Positions 57,569 to 64,000 of a DNA stretch of 64,000 nt are shown in pieces. Within the stretch, counting starts at the first letter, position 1; each line of letters opens with the position of its first letter. This DNA is from Thiopseudomonas acetoxidans. Its GTDB lineage: Bacteria > Pseudomonadota > Gammaproteobacteria > Pseudomonadales > Pseudomonadaceae. The stretch spans positions 310,001 to 374,000 of the forward strand of contig NZ_JAUCDY010000001.1 in assembly GCF_030362935.1 (NCBI RefSeq). Direction: 5' to 3'. The translations under genes were made by a program, and so were the position numbers. The notes under the pieces were generated by a model. It was not told the DNA's origin. It ran no database searches and saw nothing but the letters and a program-made list of their open reading frames with translations.

Positions 57569-58204
57569 CTAATTTGTCGCAAAGGGTGGGAAAAGATCGG
57601 TAAAGGCACGGGCGCGCCGCTCAACTTCGGCAGCTGTGGACGCGGCAAACAGTGCGTGAATGACCGCTATCATAGCAGCTCCATGGCTGATTAGGGGTGC
57701 AGCGCTATCCAGCTCAATGCCGCCAATGGCCACGATAGGGCGCTGCAAAAACTGGGCTTGTTGCAGCAGATCAATATCCGCCAAAACCTCGCCGGGCTTG
57801 GTTTGTGAGCTGAAAAAACGTCCAAAAGCAACGTAGCTAGCACCTTGGGCAACTGCCTGTTCGGCCAAGTGTAAATGGTGGTGGCAGGTAGCCCCGATAA
57901 TGGCGCTTTCAGTTAAGCGTAAACGTGCTTCTGTTAGCGAGCCATCGCCTTGTCCCAAATGCAAACCGCAACCCAGTTGCTCGGCCAATGCTAGTTCGTC
58001 ATTGATAATCAACTCGGCATTGTAGGCGTGGCACAACTCCAGCAGCGCGCTGGCTTCGTATAAGCGCTGCTTGGTTGAGCTGCTTTTATCACGGTACTGC
58101 AGCACACGCGCACCACCTTTAAGCGCTGCTTCGCAGTAAGGTACTAAACGGCCATCCGCAAGCAGTTGGCTGTCAGTGATGGGGTAAAGTCCGTATAGCT
58201 TCAT
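57569..58204 (-). CDS. thiE: Thiamine phosphate synthase
   Basis: ThiE joins HMP pyrophosphate and HET phosphate into thiamine phosphate. The 211-residue TIM barrel has LYPITDSQLL at the start, RVLQYRDKSSSTKQRLYEAS, LIINDELALAEQLGCGLHLGQ and the phosphate-binding YVAFGRFFSSQTKPG. IVAIGGIELDSAAPLISHGA completes the site. It lies between thiD (17 bp) and hemL (9 bp), so it is co-transcribed with both. Confidence 0.97.
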   Translation of the reverse strand: MKLYGLYPITDSQLLADGRLVPYCEAALKGGARVLQYRDKSSSTKQRLYEASALLELCHAYNAELIINDELALAEQLGCGLHLGQGDGSLTEARLRLTESAIIGATCHHHLHLAEQAVAQGASYVAFGRFFSSQTKPGEVLADIDLLQQAQFLQRPIVAIGGIELDSAAPLISHGAAMIAVIHALFAASTAAEVERRARAFTDLFPPFATN

Positions 58205-58221
58205 AGTGGTCTTATGAAAAA

Positions 58222-59007
58222 TTACAAAGGTAAACGGCGCGGGATATATTGCCCTTTACCCGGAGCTTCTGCGTCACGCAATGTGCGCCATGTATAGTTT
58301 AAAGCGCTGTGTACCGCGCTGAGTAAGTTTTCGCCCTGGGCAATTCGACCAGCAAGAGCGCTAGCAAGTGTACAGCCCGAGCCGTGGTATTTTCCGGGTA
58401 AGCGTTGTTGGATAATATCGTGGCGACTGCCGTCTTCTAGGTAGAGGCGGTTATGTAGCTCGTTTTCAGGGCCGTGACCGCCGGTGATGAGCAAGTTTTT
58501 GCAGTGCCTGAGCAGCACCTCTGCGCATTCGTCCTCAGTACCATAGGGTAGTTCGGCTAGCATCTGCGCTTCTGGCAGATTAGGGGTAACTATATGAGCC
58601 AAAGGCAACAGCTCTTCCCTGAGTGTAAAGCCGACATCGCCAGCGCCCAAAGAACCACCGCCTTCGGCGCGCAACACAGGATCGCAGATTACCGGGATGT
58701 TTGGGGTCATGTGCATGACCTCAATGGCGGTACGCACCATTTCGCTTGAGCCCAGCATGCCGAGTTTGATAGCTGAAACGCTAACATCGCTAAGAATGGC
58801 ACGCGCCTGAGCAACAATCCAGTCGTGGTCTAGCACACGAAAATCGCTGACGTTGACCGTGTCCTGAATGGTTAATGCAGTAATAGCAGGCGCAGCGTGG
58901 CAGTTTTGTGCTAGCAGGGCTTCGATATCAGCCTGTATGCCAGCGCCGCCTATGGGGTCGTGTCCTGATAGGCATAGTACAATTGGGCGAAAAGAAGGGT
59001 TGGTCAT
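58222..59007 (-). CDS. thiD: Hydroxymethylpyrimidine (phosphate) kinase
   Basis: ThiD phosphorylates HMP and HMP phosphate to the pyrophosphate used by ThiE. The 261-residue ribokinase-fold enzyme has GHDPIGGAGIQADIEALLA, the IKLGMLGSSEMV region, CDPVLRAEGGGSLG, and the anion-hole KYHGSGCTLASALAGRIAQG. ATG 59007 with AAGG 8 nt upstream is preferred over GTG 59025. It is the first of the thiD-thiE-hemL genes and lies 24 bp from the end of the SulP gene, so it may be transcribed from the latter's promoter. Confidence 0.96.
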   Translation of the reverse strand: MTNPSFRPIVLCLSGHDPIGGAGIQADIEALLAQNCHAAPAITALTIQDTVNVSDFRVLDHDWIVAQARAILSDVSVSAIKLGMLGSSEMVRTAIEVMHMTPNIPVICDPVLRAEGGGSLGAGDVGFTLREELLPLAHIVTPNLPEAQMLAELPYGTEDECAEVLLRHCKNLLITGGHGPENELHNRLYLEDGSRHDIIQQRLPGKYHGSGCTLASALAGRIAQGENLLSAVHSALNYTWRTLRDAEAPGKGQYIPRRLPL

Positions 59008-59031
59008 TATTAAGCCTTTATTCACAAATAA

Positions 59032-60789
59032 TTAGAGGTGGTTAGGTGTTTCACAGGTAGTAGGTTCATCTAAGCATTTCTGCGCGCTTAACCAGCGCAA
59101 AGCGCGCGCTTTAGCTTGTTCGGGGGTATTGGCGAATGATAACTGTCCTCTACGCATACGAACATCGGCGCGGCGCATTTTTCTGCGCACGCGTGCCGAG
59201 GTGCCAAGGAAGATAATGCCTATGCCTTGTGCGTGGTAGTCATTTACCACGTTTTGTAAGGCGGCAAGGGCAGTCATGTCTAGCATAGAAACTGCGCTTA
59301 AATCGACAATGACAATCTGCAATCCAGGACTGAAGCGACGTAGTGCGCTAAGAGCTTTTTCAGCAGCTCCAAAGAATAAAGGCCCACGGATAGCATACAG
59401 AGCAACAGACTCTGGTAGCTCGCCGAGTTCATCAAAATGTTCGCGGCTAATGCTGGTGGTGTCGGTAAGCTCACTCATGCTCTTAATAAATAGACCGGCA
59501 GCCAACAGCAGGCCAACTCCAACGGCGAGTACCATGTCGAATAAAACTGTCAAAATAAAGCAGGTTAATAACACCAATACATCATTACGCGGTGAGATTT
59601 TTAGTGTGTGAATGACGTGTTTAGGCTCGCTCATGGTCCAAGCTACCATGAGTAGCAGCGCGGCCAGTGCAGCCATAGGGATATAAGTGAACAGCGGCGC
59701 CAATACTAAGATGGCGAGTAAAACCACAAATGCGTGAATAATGGCGGAGACTGGTGAGACAGCGCCGGCACGTACGTTTGCAGCGCTGCGGGCAATGGCT
59801 GCAGTGGCAGTGATGCCGCCAAACATGGGCGCCACAATATTGCCTATACCTTGGCCAAGCAGCTCACCATTAGGATCGTGTTTGGTGCCTGCCATACCGT
59901 CAGCCACTACGGCGCACAACAAAGACTCGATTGCGCCCAACATTGCTATTGCAAAAGCAGGTGCTAATAGTTGACGAAACAGCTCGAAAGACAATACCAG
60001 TGGTGCATCATTGGCGCCGGTTAGCTGCCATGGCCAGGTGAAACTGGGTAGAAAAGGCGGAATGCCGGGATGACTAACGCCGTCAACCATATAGCTGAAA
60101 CGATCACCAATGGTGACAACATCAAGCTCAATAGAATGAAACACAAGACCCAGCAATGTGCCCAAAGTTAAGGCAACCAAGTGGCCGGGGATTTTTGGGA
60201 AAAATTTGGGCCAAATAACCAGAGTGCCAAGAGTTAAAGCAGCAACAAGAGTATCGCCCATGCGCATGCTGGGGAGGGCGAGCACTAGGCCTTGTATGCG
60301 TTCAATATAGTTGGCTGGAGTATCGATGCCTGTTAAACCAAAAGCGTCCTGTATTTGTAAGGTGGCGATTACCACGCCGATACCAGCGGTAAAGCCGAGT
60401 ATGACTGGGTAAGGAATAAACTGCAGTAACGCACCGGCACGCAAAAAAGCCATGATGACTAAAATAACGCCTGCCAGCGAAGTACAGAGTAAAAGTCCGC
60501 CCAAGCCGAATTGTTGTGTGATGGGCAAAAGAATGACTACGAAAGCTGCGGTAGGACCGGACACGTTAAAACGTGAGCCGCCCAGTAGAGCGATTATAAA
60601 GCCACCAACCAATACAGTGTAAAGGCCGTGCTGCGGGGCCGCGCCTACGGCAATAGCTAATGCCATGGCTAGAGGAATAGCAATAATACCCACGGTTAAG
60701 CCCGCACTAATATCTCCGCGTAGTGAGTTCACTGAGTAGCCAGCAGCAAAGCTTTGGCGTAAAGCAGAAAATAAAGGGGGAAGATACAT
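59032..60789 (-). CDS. SulP-family anion transporter with STAS domain
   Basis: A 585-residue transporter of the SLC26/SulP family, which carries sulfate, bicarbonate or C4-dicarboxylates. About 14 membrane-embedded segments hold the signature ISAGLTVGIIAIPLAMALA near residue 28 and GGSRFNVSGPTAAFVVIL. The C-terminal 140 residues form a STAS domain (IVIVDLSAVSMLDMTALAAL). The opening resembles DauA-type members, but substrate cannot be assigned by eye. The ATG at 60789 is preferred over GTG 60792, with GGAG 6 nt upstream. It lies upstream of thiD on the same strand. Confidence 0.9.
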   Translation of the reverse strand: MYLPPLFSALRQSFAAGYSVNSLRGDISAGLTVGIIAIPLAMALAIAVGAAPQHGLYTVLVGGFIIALLGGSRFNVSGPTAAFVVILLPITQQFGLGGLLLCTSLAGVILVIMAFLRAGALLQFIPYPVILGFTAGIGVVIATLQIQDAFGLTGIDTPANYIERIQGLVLALPSMRMGDTLVAALTLGTLVIWPKFFPKIPGHLVALTLGTLLGLVFHSIELDVVTIGDRFSYMVDGVSHPGIPPFLPSFTWPWQLTGANDAPLVLSFELFRQLLAPAFAIAMLGAIESLLCAVVADGMAGTKHDPNGELLGQGIGNIVAPMFGGITATAAIARSAANVRAGAVSPVSAIIHAFVVLLAILVLAPLFTYIPMAALAALLLMVAWTMSEPKHVIHTLKISPRNDVLVLLTCFILTVLFDMVLAVGVGLLLAAGLFIKSMSELTDTTSISREHFDELGELPESVALYAIRGPLFFGAAEKALSALRRFSPGLQIVIVDLSAVSMLDMTALAALQNVVNDYHAQGIGIIFLGTSARVRRKMRRADVRMRRGQLSFANTPEQAKARALRWLSAQKCLDEPTTCETPNHL

Positions 60790-60823
60790 CACTGGCTCCA
60801 GACGGTTTTTTAGTGGAATTAAG

Positions 60824-60851
60824 TTGCAATATTCTCTGTAATAGGCATAAT
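60824..60851 (+). promoter_or_regulatory. Probable sigma-70 promoter of rplM-rpsI
   Basis: TTGCAA (60824-60829) and CATAAT (60846-60851) are spaced 16 bp. A leader of nearly 200 nt follows before rplM, with hairpins GACAGG/CCTGTC near 60895-60918 and GTAAGCAC/GTGCTTGC (60935-60972). Confidence 0.55.
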
Positions 60852-61055
60852 TGCCCGACTCTTTTGGACAGTATGCCTAGCTGAACAATTGAATAGACAG
60901 GAAGATGCTACGCCTGTCGAGCATGTAAGTTCAAGTAAGCACGAGACCCGAGCCCCCGAAAGTAGTGCTTGCTATGCAGCTTTAAACAGTCAACACCAGA
61001 CTAATGATTAGGATTTGCCGTTTAAAATAACTGAACGGCTCTGAGGCTATAGCGA

Positions 61056-61484
61056 ATGAAAACTTTTAGTGCAAAACCAGAAACAGTGAAACGCGACTGG
61101 TATGTGATCGATGCAGCTGGCCAGACCTTGGGTCGTTTGGCTACTGAAATTGCCACCCGCTTGCGTGGAAAACATAAGCCTGAATACACACCTCACGTTG
61201 ATACGGGCGACTATATTGTTGTCATCAACGCAGAGCAGGTACGAGTAACAGGAAAGAAAACATCTGATAAGCTCTACTATTCACATACAGGCTACCCAGG
61301 TGGAATTAAGTCAATCAGTTTCGAGAAGCTGATTGCGCGTGCACCTGAGCGAGTGCTTGAAGGCGCAGTAAAGGGCATGTTGCCTAACAACCCACTGGGT
61401 CGTGCAATGTATCGTAAACTTAAAGTTTACGCAGGTACTGAGCATCCACATGCTGCACAGCAACCCACAGAACTGAAGATTTAA
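61056..61484 (+). CDS. rplM: 50S ribosomal protein L13
   Basis: L13 is an early-assembly protein of the large ribosomal subunit. The 142-residue product has the standard start MKTFSAKPETVKRDWYVIDA (20 residues), GRLATEIATRLRGKHKPEYT and KGMLPNNPLGRAMYRKLKVY near the end. It is followed after 15 bp by rpsI. In E. coli L13 represses its own operon at the translational level; the structured leader here (60895-60972) would suit such control, which is an inference. Confidence 0.99.
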   Translation: MKTFSAKPETVKRDWYVIDAAGQTLGRLATEIATRLRGKHKPEYTPHVDTGDYIVVINAEQVRVTGKKTSDKLYYSHTGYPGGIKSISFEKLIARAPERVLEGAVKGMLPNNPLGRAMYRKLKVYAGTEHPHAAQQPTELKI

Positions 61485-61499
61485 CGGGAATAGTAGATT

Positions 61500-61892
61500 A
61501 TGTCGGCGAATCAAAATTACGGTACAGGCCGTCGCAAGACTGCAACAGCACGTGTCTTCTTGCGTCCAGGTACTGGCAGTATTTCAATTAATAATCGCAG
61601 CATCGACGATTTTTTCGGTCGTGAAACAGCGCGCATGATGGTACGTCAACCGTTAGAGCTCACTGAATCCGCAGAGAAATTCGATGTGTACGTTACTGTG
61701 GCAGGTGGTGGTATTACAGGTCAGGCTGGTGCTATTCGTCATGGTATTACGCGTGCACTGATGGAGTACGACGAAACTTTACGTGGTCAATTGCGTAAAG
61801 CTGGCTTCGTTACGCGTGATGCTCGTGAAGTTGAACGCAAAAAAGTTGGTTTACGTAAGGCGCGTAAGCGTCCTCAGTACTCCAAGCGTTAA
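61500..61892 (+). CDS. rpsI: 30S ribosomal protein S9
   Basis: S9 binds the head of the small subunit, its C-terminal tail reaching the P-site tRNA. The 130-residue product shows NYGTGRRKTATARVFLRPG at the start, GGGITGQAGAIRHGITRAL in the middle, and the basic tail RKKVGLRKARKRPQYSKR with the invariant terminal SKR. It is co-transcribed with rplM and followed by a strong terminator. Confidence 0.99.
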   Translation: MSANQNYGTGRRKTATARVFLRPGTGSISINNRSIDDFFGRETARMMVRQPLELTESAEKFDVYVTVAGGGITGQAGAIRHGITRALMEYDETLRGQLRKAGFVTRDAREVERKKVGLRKARKRPQYSKR

Positions 61893-61910
61893 GTGTTTGC
61901 GTATACAGAG

Positions 61911-61946
61911 AACGCCCATATTCTGTTTAGAAATGGGCGTTTTTTG
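61911..61946 (+). terminator. Intrinsic terminator of rplM-rpsI
   Basis: AACGCCCAT pairs with ATGGGCGTT around ATTCTGTTTAGAA, followed by a run of T. It isolates the ribosomal operon from petAB. Confidence 0.93.
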
Positions 61947-62208
61947 TATCCGTAAAAGGCAAAAAAGCGTGCGACAAATTGTCATGGTTGCATGGGGCTA
62001 GCAAAGACAACGCTAAATCTACCGATAGCATAGACTTCCCGTAGATTTAGTTAGCCAAGATCAAGCTTCTGAGTTTTTTCTGCTAGTCAATAATCTTGTC
62101 AATTGCACGGCTTTTCTTTACCATTCTATGGATTGAAAAAAACAGTTAGTTTTTTTCTTAATAAAAGGCTTTGTAAAAAAGCCGAATAAGCTGATGGGAG
62201 ACGACTTA
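61947..62208 (+). other. petA upstream region with a long inverted repeat
   Basis: A perfect 10-bp inverted repeat, CTAAATCTAC (62013-62022) and GTAGATTTAG (62041-62050), encloses 18 nt and has no T-run. A possible -35 TTGTCA (62096-62101) with -10-like TACCAT 17 bp on precedes petA, and the SD GGGAG lies at 62196-62200. No gene is seen here. Confidence 0.5.
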
Positions 62209-62802
62209 ATGAGCAATGACGGCGTGAATGTAGGCCGACGTCGCTTTCTAGTGGCAGCCACAAGTGTTGTGGGTGCTGTAGGAACGGCAGGCGCTGCTAT
62301 CCCGTTTCTGGGGTCTTGGGCCCCCAGTGCGAAGGCTAAGGCCGCGGGCGCACCAGTGCGAGTAAACATCAGTAAGGTTGAGCCAGGGCAGCAGGTCGTT
62401 GCTGAGTGGCGTGGTCAGCCTGTTTTTGTTGTTCATCGCACTCCTGAAATTATGGCTGGATTGGAAAAACTCGAGCCAACCTTGGCGGACCCAGATTCCA
62501 AAGAGTCTGACCAGCCTAGTTATGTAGACCCTAAACACCGTTCAATTCGTCCAGAGATATTGATTGTTGTTGGACTCTGTACACACCTTGGATGTGCGCC
62601 TACGTTCCGTCCAGAGGTTGCTCCTGCAGACTTGGGTCCAGACTGGATTGGCGGTTATTTTTGTGCTTGTCACGGTTCGCGCTATGACTTGGCAGGCCGT
62701 GTATATAAATCCCAGCCAGCACCATTGAATTTGCCAGTGCCTCCATATAGCTATGAGACAGATGATATTGTCATTGTTGGCGTAGATGAGGAGACAGCAT
62801 AA
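62209..62802 (+). CDS. petA: Ubiquinol-cytochrome c reductase Rieske iron-sulfur subunit
   Basis: The Rieske subunit takes electrons from ubiquinol in the cytochrome bc1 complex. The 197-residue protein has a Tat-type anchor (GRRRFLVAATSVVGAVGTAG), a linker, and the [2Fe-2S] ligands in CTHLGC and CACHGS, with the PVPPYSYE loop. ATG 62209 has GGGAG 8 nt upstream and is preferred over ATG 62194. It overlaps petB by 1 nt. The presence of bc1 genes indicates a respiratory chain ending in cytochrome c oxidases. Confidence 0.98.
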   Translation: MSNDGVNVGRRRFLVAATSVVGAVGTAGAAIPFLGSWAPSAKAKAAGAPVRVNISKVEPGQQVVAEWRGQPVFVVHRTPEIMAGLEKLEPTLADPDSKESDQPSYVDPKHRSIRPEILIVVGLCTHLGCAPTFRPEVAPADLGPDWIGGYFCACHGSRYDLAGRVYKSQPAPLNLPVPPYSYETDDIVIVGVDEETA

Positions 62803-64000
62803 TGAGTAAGTTAATGGAGTGGATCGACGCTCGTTTTCCTGCAACCAAAATGTGGGAAGACCATCTATCCAAATATTATGCGCCGAAGAACTTTAACTTC
62901 TACTACTTCTTCGGTTCCTTGGCGTTACTCGTACTGGTCAACCAACTCCTTACCGGTGTTTGGCTAACCATGAGCTATGAGCCATCGGCAGAAGGCGCTT
63001 TTGCTTCCGTTGAATACATCATGCGTGATGTTGAGTACGGCTGGATTTTGCGTTACTTGCACTCAACTGGTGCCTCAGCATTCTTTGTCGTAGTTTACCT
63101 ACACATGTTCCGTGGCCTGCTTTATGGTTCTTACCAGAAGCCACGTGAGCTGGTGTGGATCTTCGGTATGCTGATTTACTTAGCGTTGATGGCAGAAGCC
63201 TTTATGGGTTACTTGCTACCTTGGGGCCAAATGTCCTATTGGGGCGCGCAGGTAATTATCTCCCTGTTTGGTGCTATTCCAGTTATTGGTGCTGACCTAA
63301 CTGAGTGGATTCGTGGTGACTACCTGATCTCAGGCATTACCCTGAACCGCTTCTTTGCGCTGCACGTTGTAGCTGTACCTATTGTGTTGCTGGCTCTGGT
63401 TGTATTGCACATCCTAGCACTACACGAAGTGGGTTCTAACAACCCAGACGGTGTGGATATCAAGAAACTGAAAGATGAAAACGGCGTTCCTTTAGACGGT
63501 ATTCCTTTCCATCCTTACTACACAGTGAAAGATATCGTTGGTGTGGCTGTGTTCTTGTTTGTGTTCTGCTTTGTAGTGTTCTTTATGCCTGAAATGGGCG
63601 GCTACTTCCTAGAGCGACCAAACTTTGAACAAGCGAACGCGCTGAAAACCCCCGCTCATATTGCACCTGTTTGGTACTTCACCCCGTTTTACGCGATATT
63701 ACGTGCCGTACCTGACAAGCTGATGGGTGTTGTCGCGATGGGTGGTGCGATTGCAGTACTGTTTGTCCTGCCATGGTTAGACCGTAGTCCGGTTAAGTCT
63801 ATGCGTTATAAGGGTTGGATGAGTAAGGTGTGGTTGTGGGTGTTCTGTATTTCCTTCATTATTCTGGGAGTACTGGGTGTGTTAGCACCAACGCCTGAGC
63901 GTACGTTATTAGCACGTATCTGTACCATTCTTTATTTCGCGTATTTCATTCTGATGCCTTTCTACACCAGAATGGAAAAAACCAAACCGGTTCCAGAAAG
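62802..64000 (+). CDS. petB: Cytochrome b of the bc1 complex, C-terminus cut by the window edge
   Basis: Cytochrome b carries the two hemes that bridge the quinol-oxidising and quinone-reducing sites. About 399 codons are visible, starting at ATG 62802, which overlaps the petA stop by one base. The fold shows the heme-binding His pairs (RYLHSTGASAFFVVVYLHMF and FALHVVAVP with LVVLHILALHEVG), GYLLPWGQMSYWGAQVI and the later HPYYTVKD. The helices continue to the edge (LYFAYFILMPFYTRMEKTKP), so only a few residues should be missing. Gene petC should follow beyond the window. Confidence 0.97.
   Translation, partial: MSKLMEWIDARFPATKMWEDHLSKYYAPKNFNFYYFFGSLALLVLVNQLLTGVWLTMSYEPSAEGAFASVEYIMRDVEYGWILRYLHSTGASAFFVVVYLHMFRGLLYGSYQKPRELVWIFGMLIYLALMAEAFMGYLLPWGQMSYWGAQVIISLFGAIPVIGADLTEWIRGDYLISGITLNRFFALHVVAVPIVLLALVVLHILALHEVGSNNPDGVDIKKLKDENGVPLDGIPFHPYYTVKDIVGVAVFLFVFCFVVFFMPEMGGYFLERPNFEQANALKTPAHIAPVWYFTPFYAILRAVPDKLMGVVAMGGAIAVLFVLPWLDRSPVKSMRYKGWMSKVWLWVFCISFIILGVLGVLAPTPERTLLARICTILYFAYFILMPFYTRMEKTKPVPE

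Overview
The window is a stretch of chromosome from a gammaproteobacterium. Gene content and order are those of the Pseudomonadaceae: pepA-holC, lptF-lptG, groES-groEL, ydbH-ynbE-ydbL, hemA-prfA-prmC-moeB-murI, recA-recX, dctBD-dctPQM, typA-thiI, tolC/thiC, thiD-thiE-hemL and rplM-rpsI-petA-petB. Base composition looks close to even, lower than in typical Pseudomonas, so a lower-GC relative (for example the Thiopseudomonas group) is a reasonable but unproven guess. I see no insertion sequence, prophage, CRISPR array or rRNA operon. The one tRNA is tRNA-Pro(GGG).

Layout. 1-13.1 kb: purM (cut by the left edge), a small conserved gene, holC and pepA on the minus strand; lptF-lptG; a two-domain NAD synthetase whose glutaminase domain appears to have lost its catalytic cysteine; a DUF481 outer-membrane protein; an alkyltransferase-like protein; an AmpG-type permease; fxsA; groES-groEL behind a clear sigma-32 promoter. 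13.3-15.3 kb: accessory-looking DNA with REP-like palindromes, an 8-bp tandem repeat, a DUF475/TerC-like membrane protein, a structured gene-free stretch ending in a terminator, and tRNA-Pro. 15.3-21.1 kb: the ydbH-ynbE-ydbL envelope operon and a PepSY/response regulator/kinase operon with a PmrA-like box. 21.2-28.2 kb: heme, translation, cell-wall and DNA-repair housekeeping genes, with a LexA box at recA. 28.4-34.9 kb: a complete C4-dicarboxylate TRAP uptake system with its DctB/DctD regulators, a sigma-54 promoter and an upstream palindrome.

34.9-43.3 kb is the most interesting part. Two converging operons carry a DarA-like flavodoxin-fold enzyme, a DarB-like ketosynthase III, a small HTH-like protein and a BtrH-type acyltransferase on one strand. 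On the other are a hotdog dehydratase, an ABC-2 exporter (ATPase and permease), an acyl carrier protein, a ketosynthase with a C-H-H active site and a ketosynthase-like protein lacking the nucleophile. Together they look like a self-contained fatty-acyl/polyketide pathway with export. It combines dialkylresorcinol, aryl-polyene and aminoacyl-transfer components and does not match a standard cluster that I know.

43.4-64 kb returns to core genes: a lipoprotein, thiI, typA, trmL, a DUF1631 protein, nadC, a TolC-family protein, thiC behind a TPP riboswitch plus terminator and a hairpin covering its ribosome-binding site, a nitroreductase, hemL, thiE, thiD, a SulP transporter with STAS domain, rplM-rpsI with a structured leader, petA, and the start of petB cut by the right edge.
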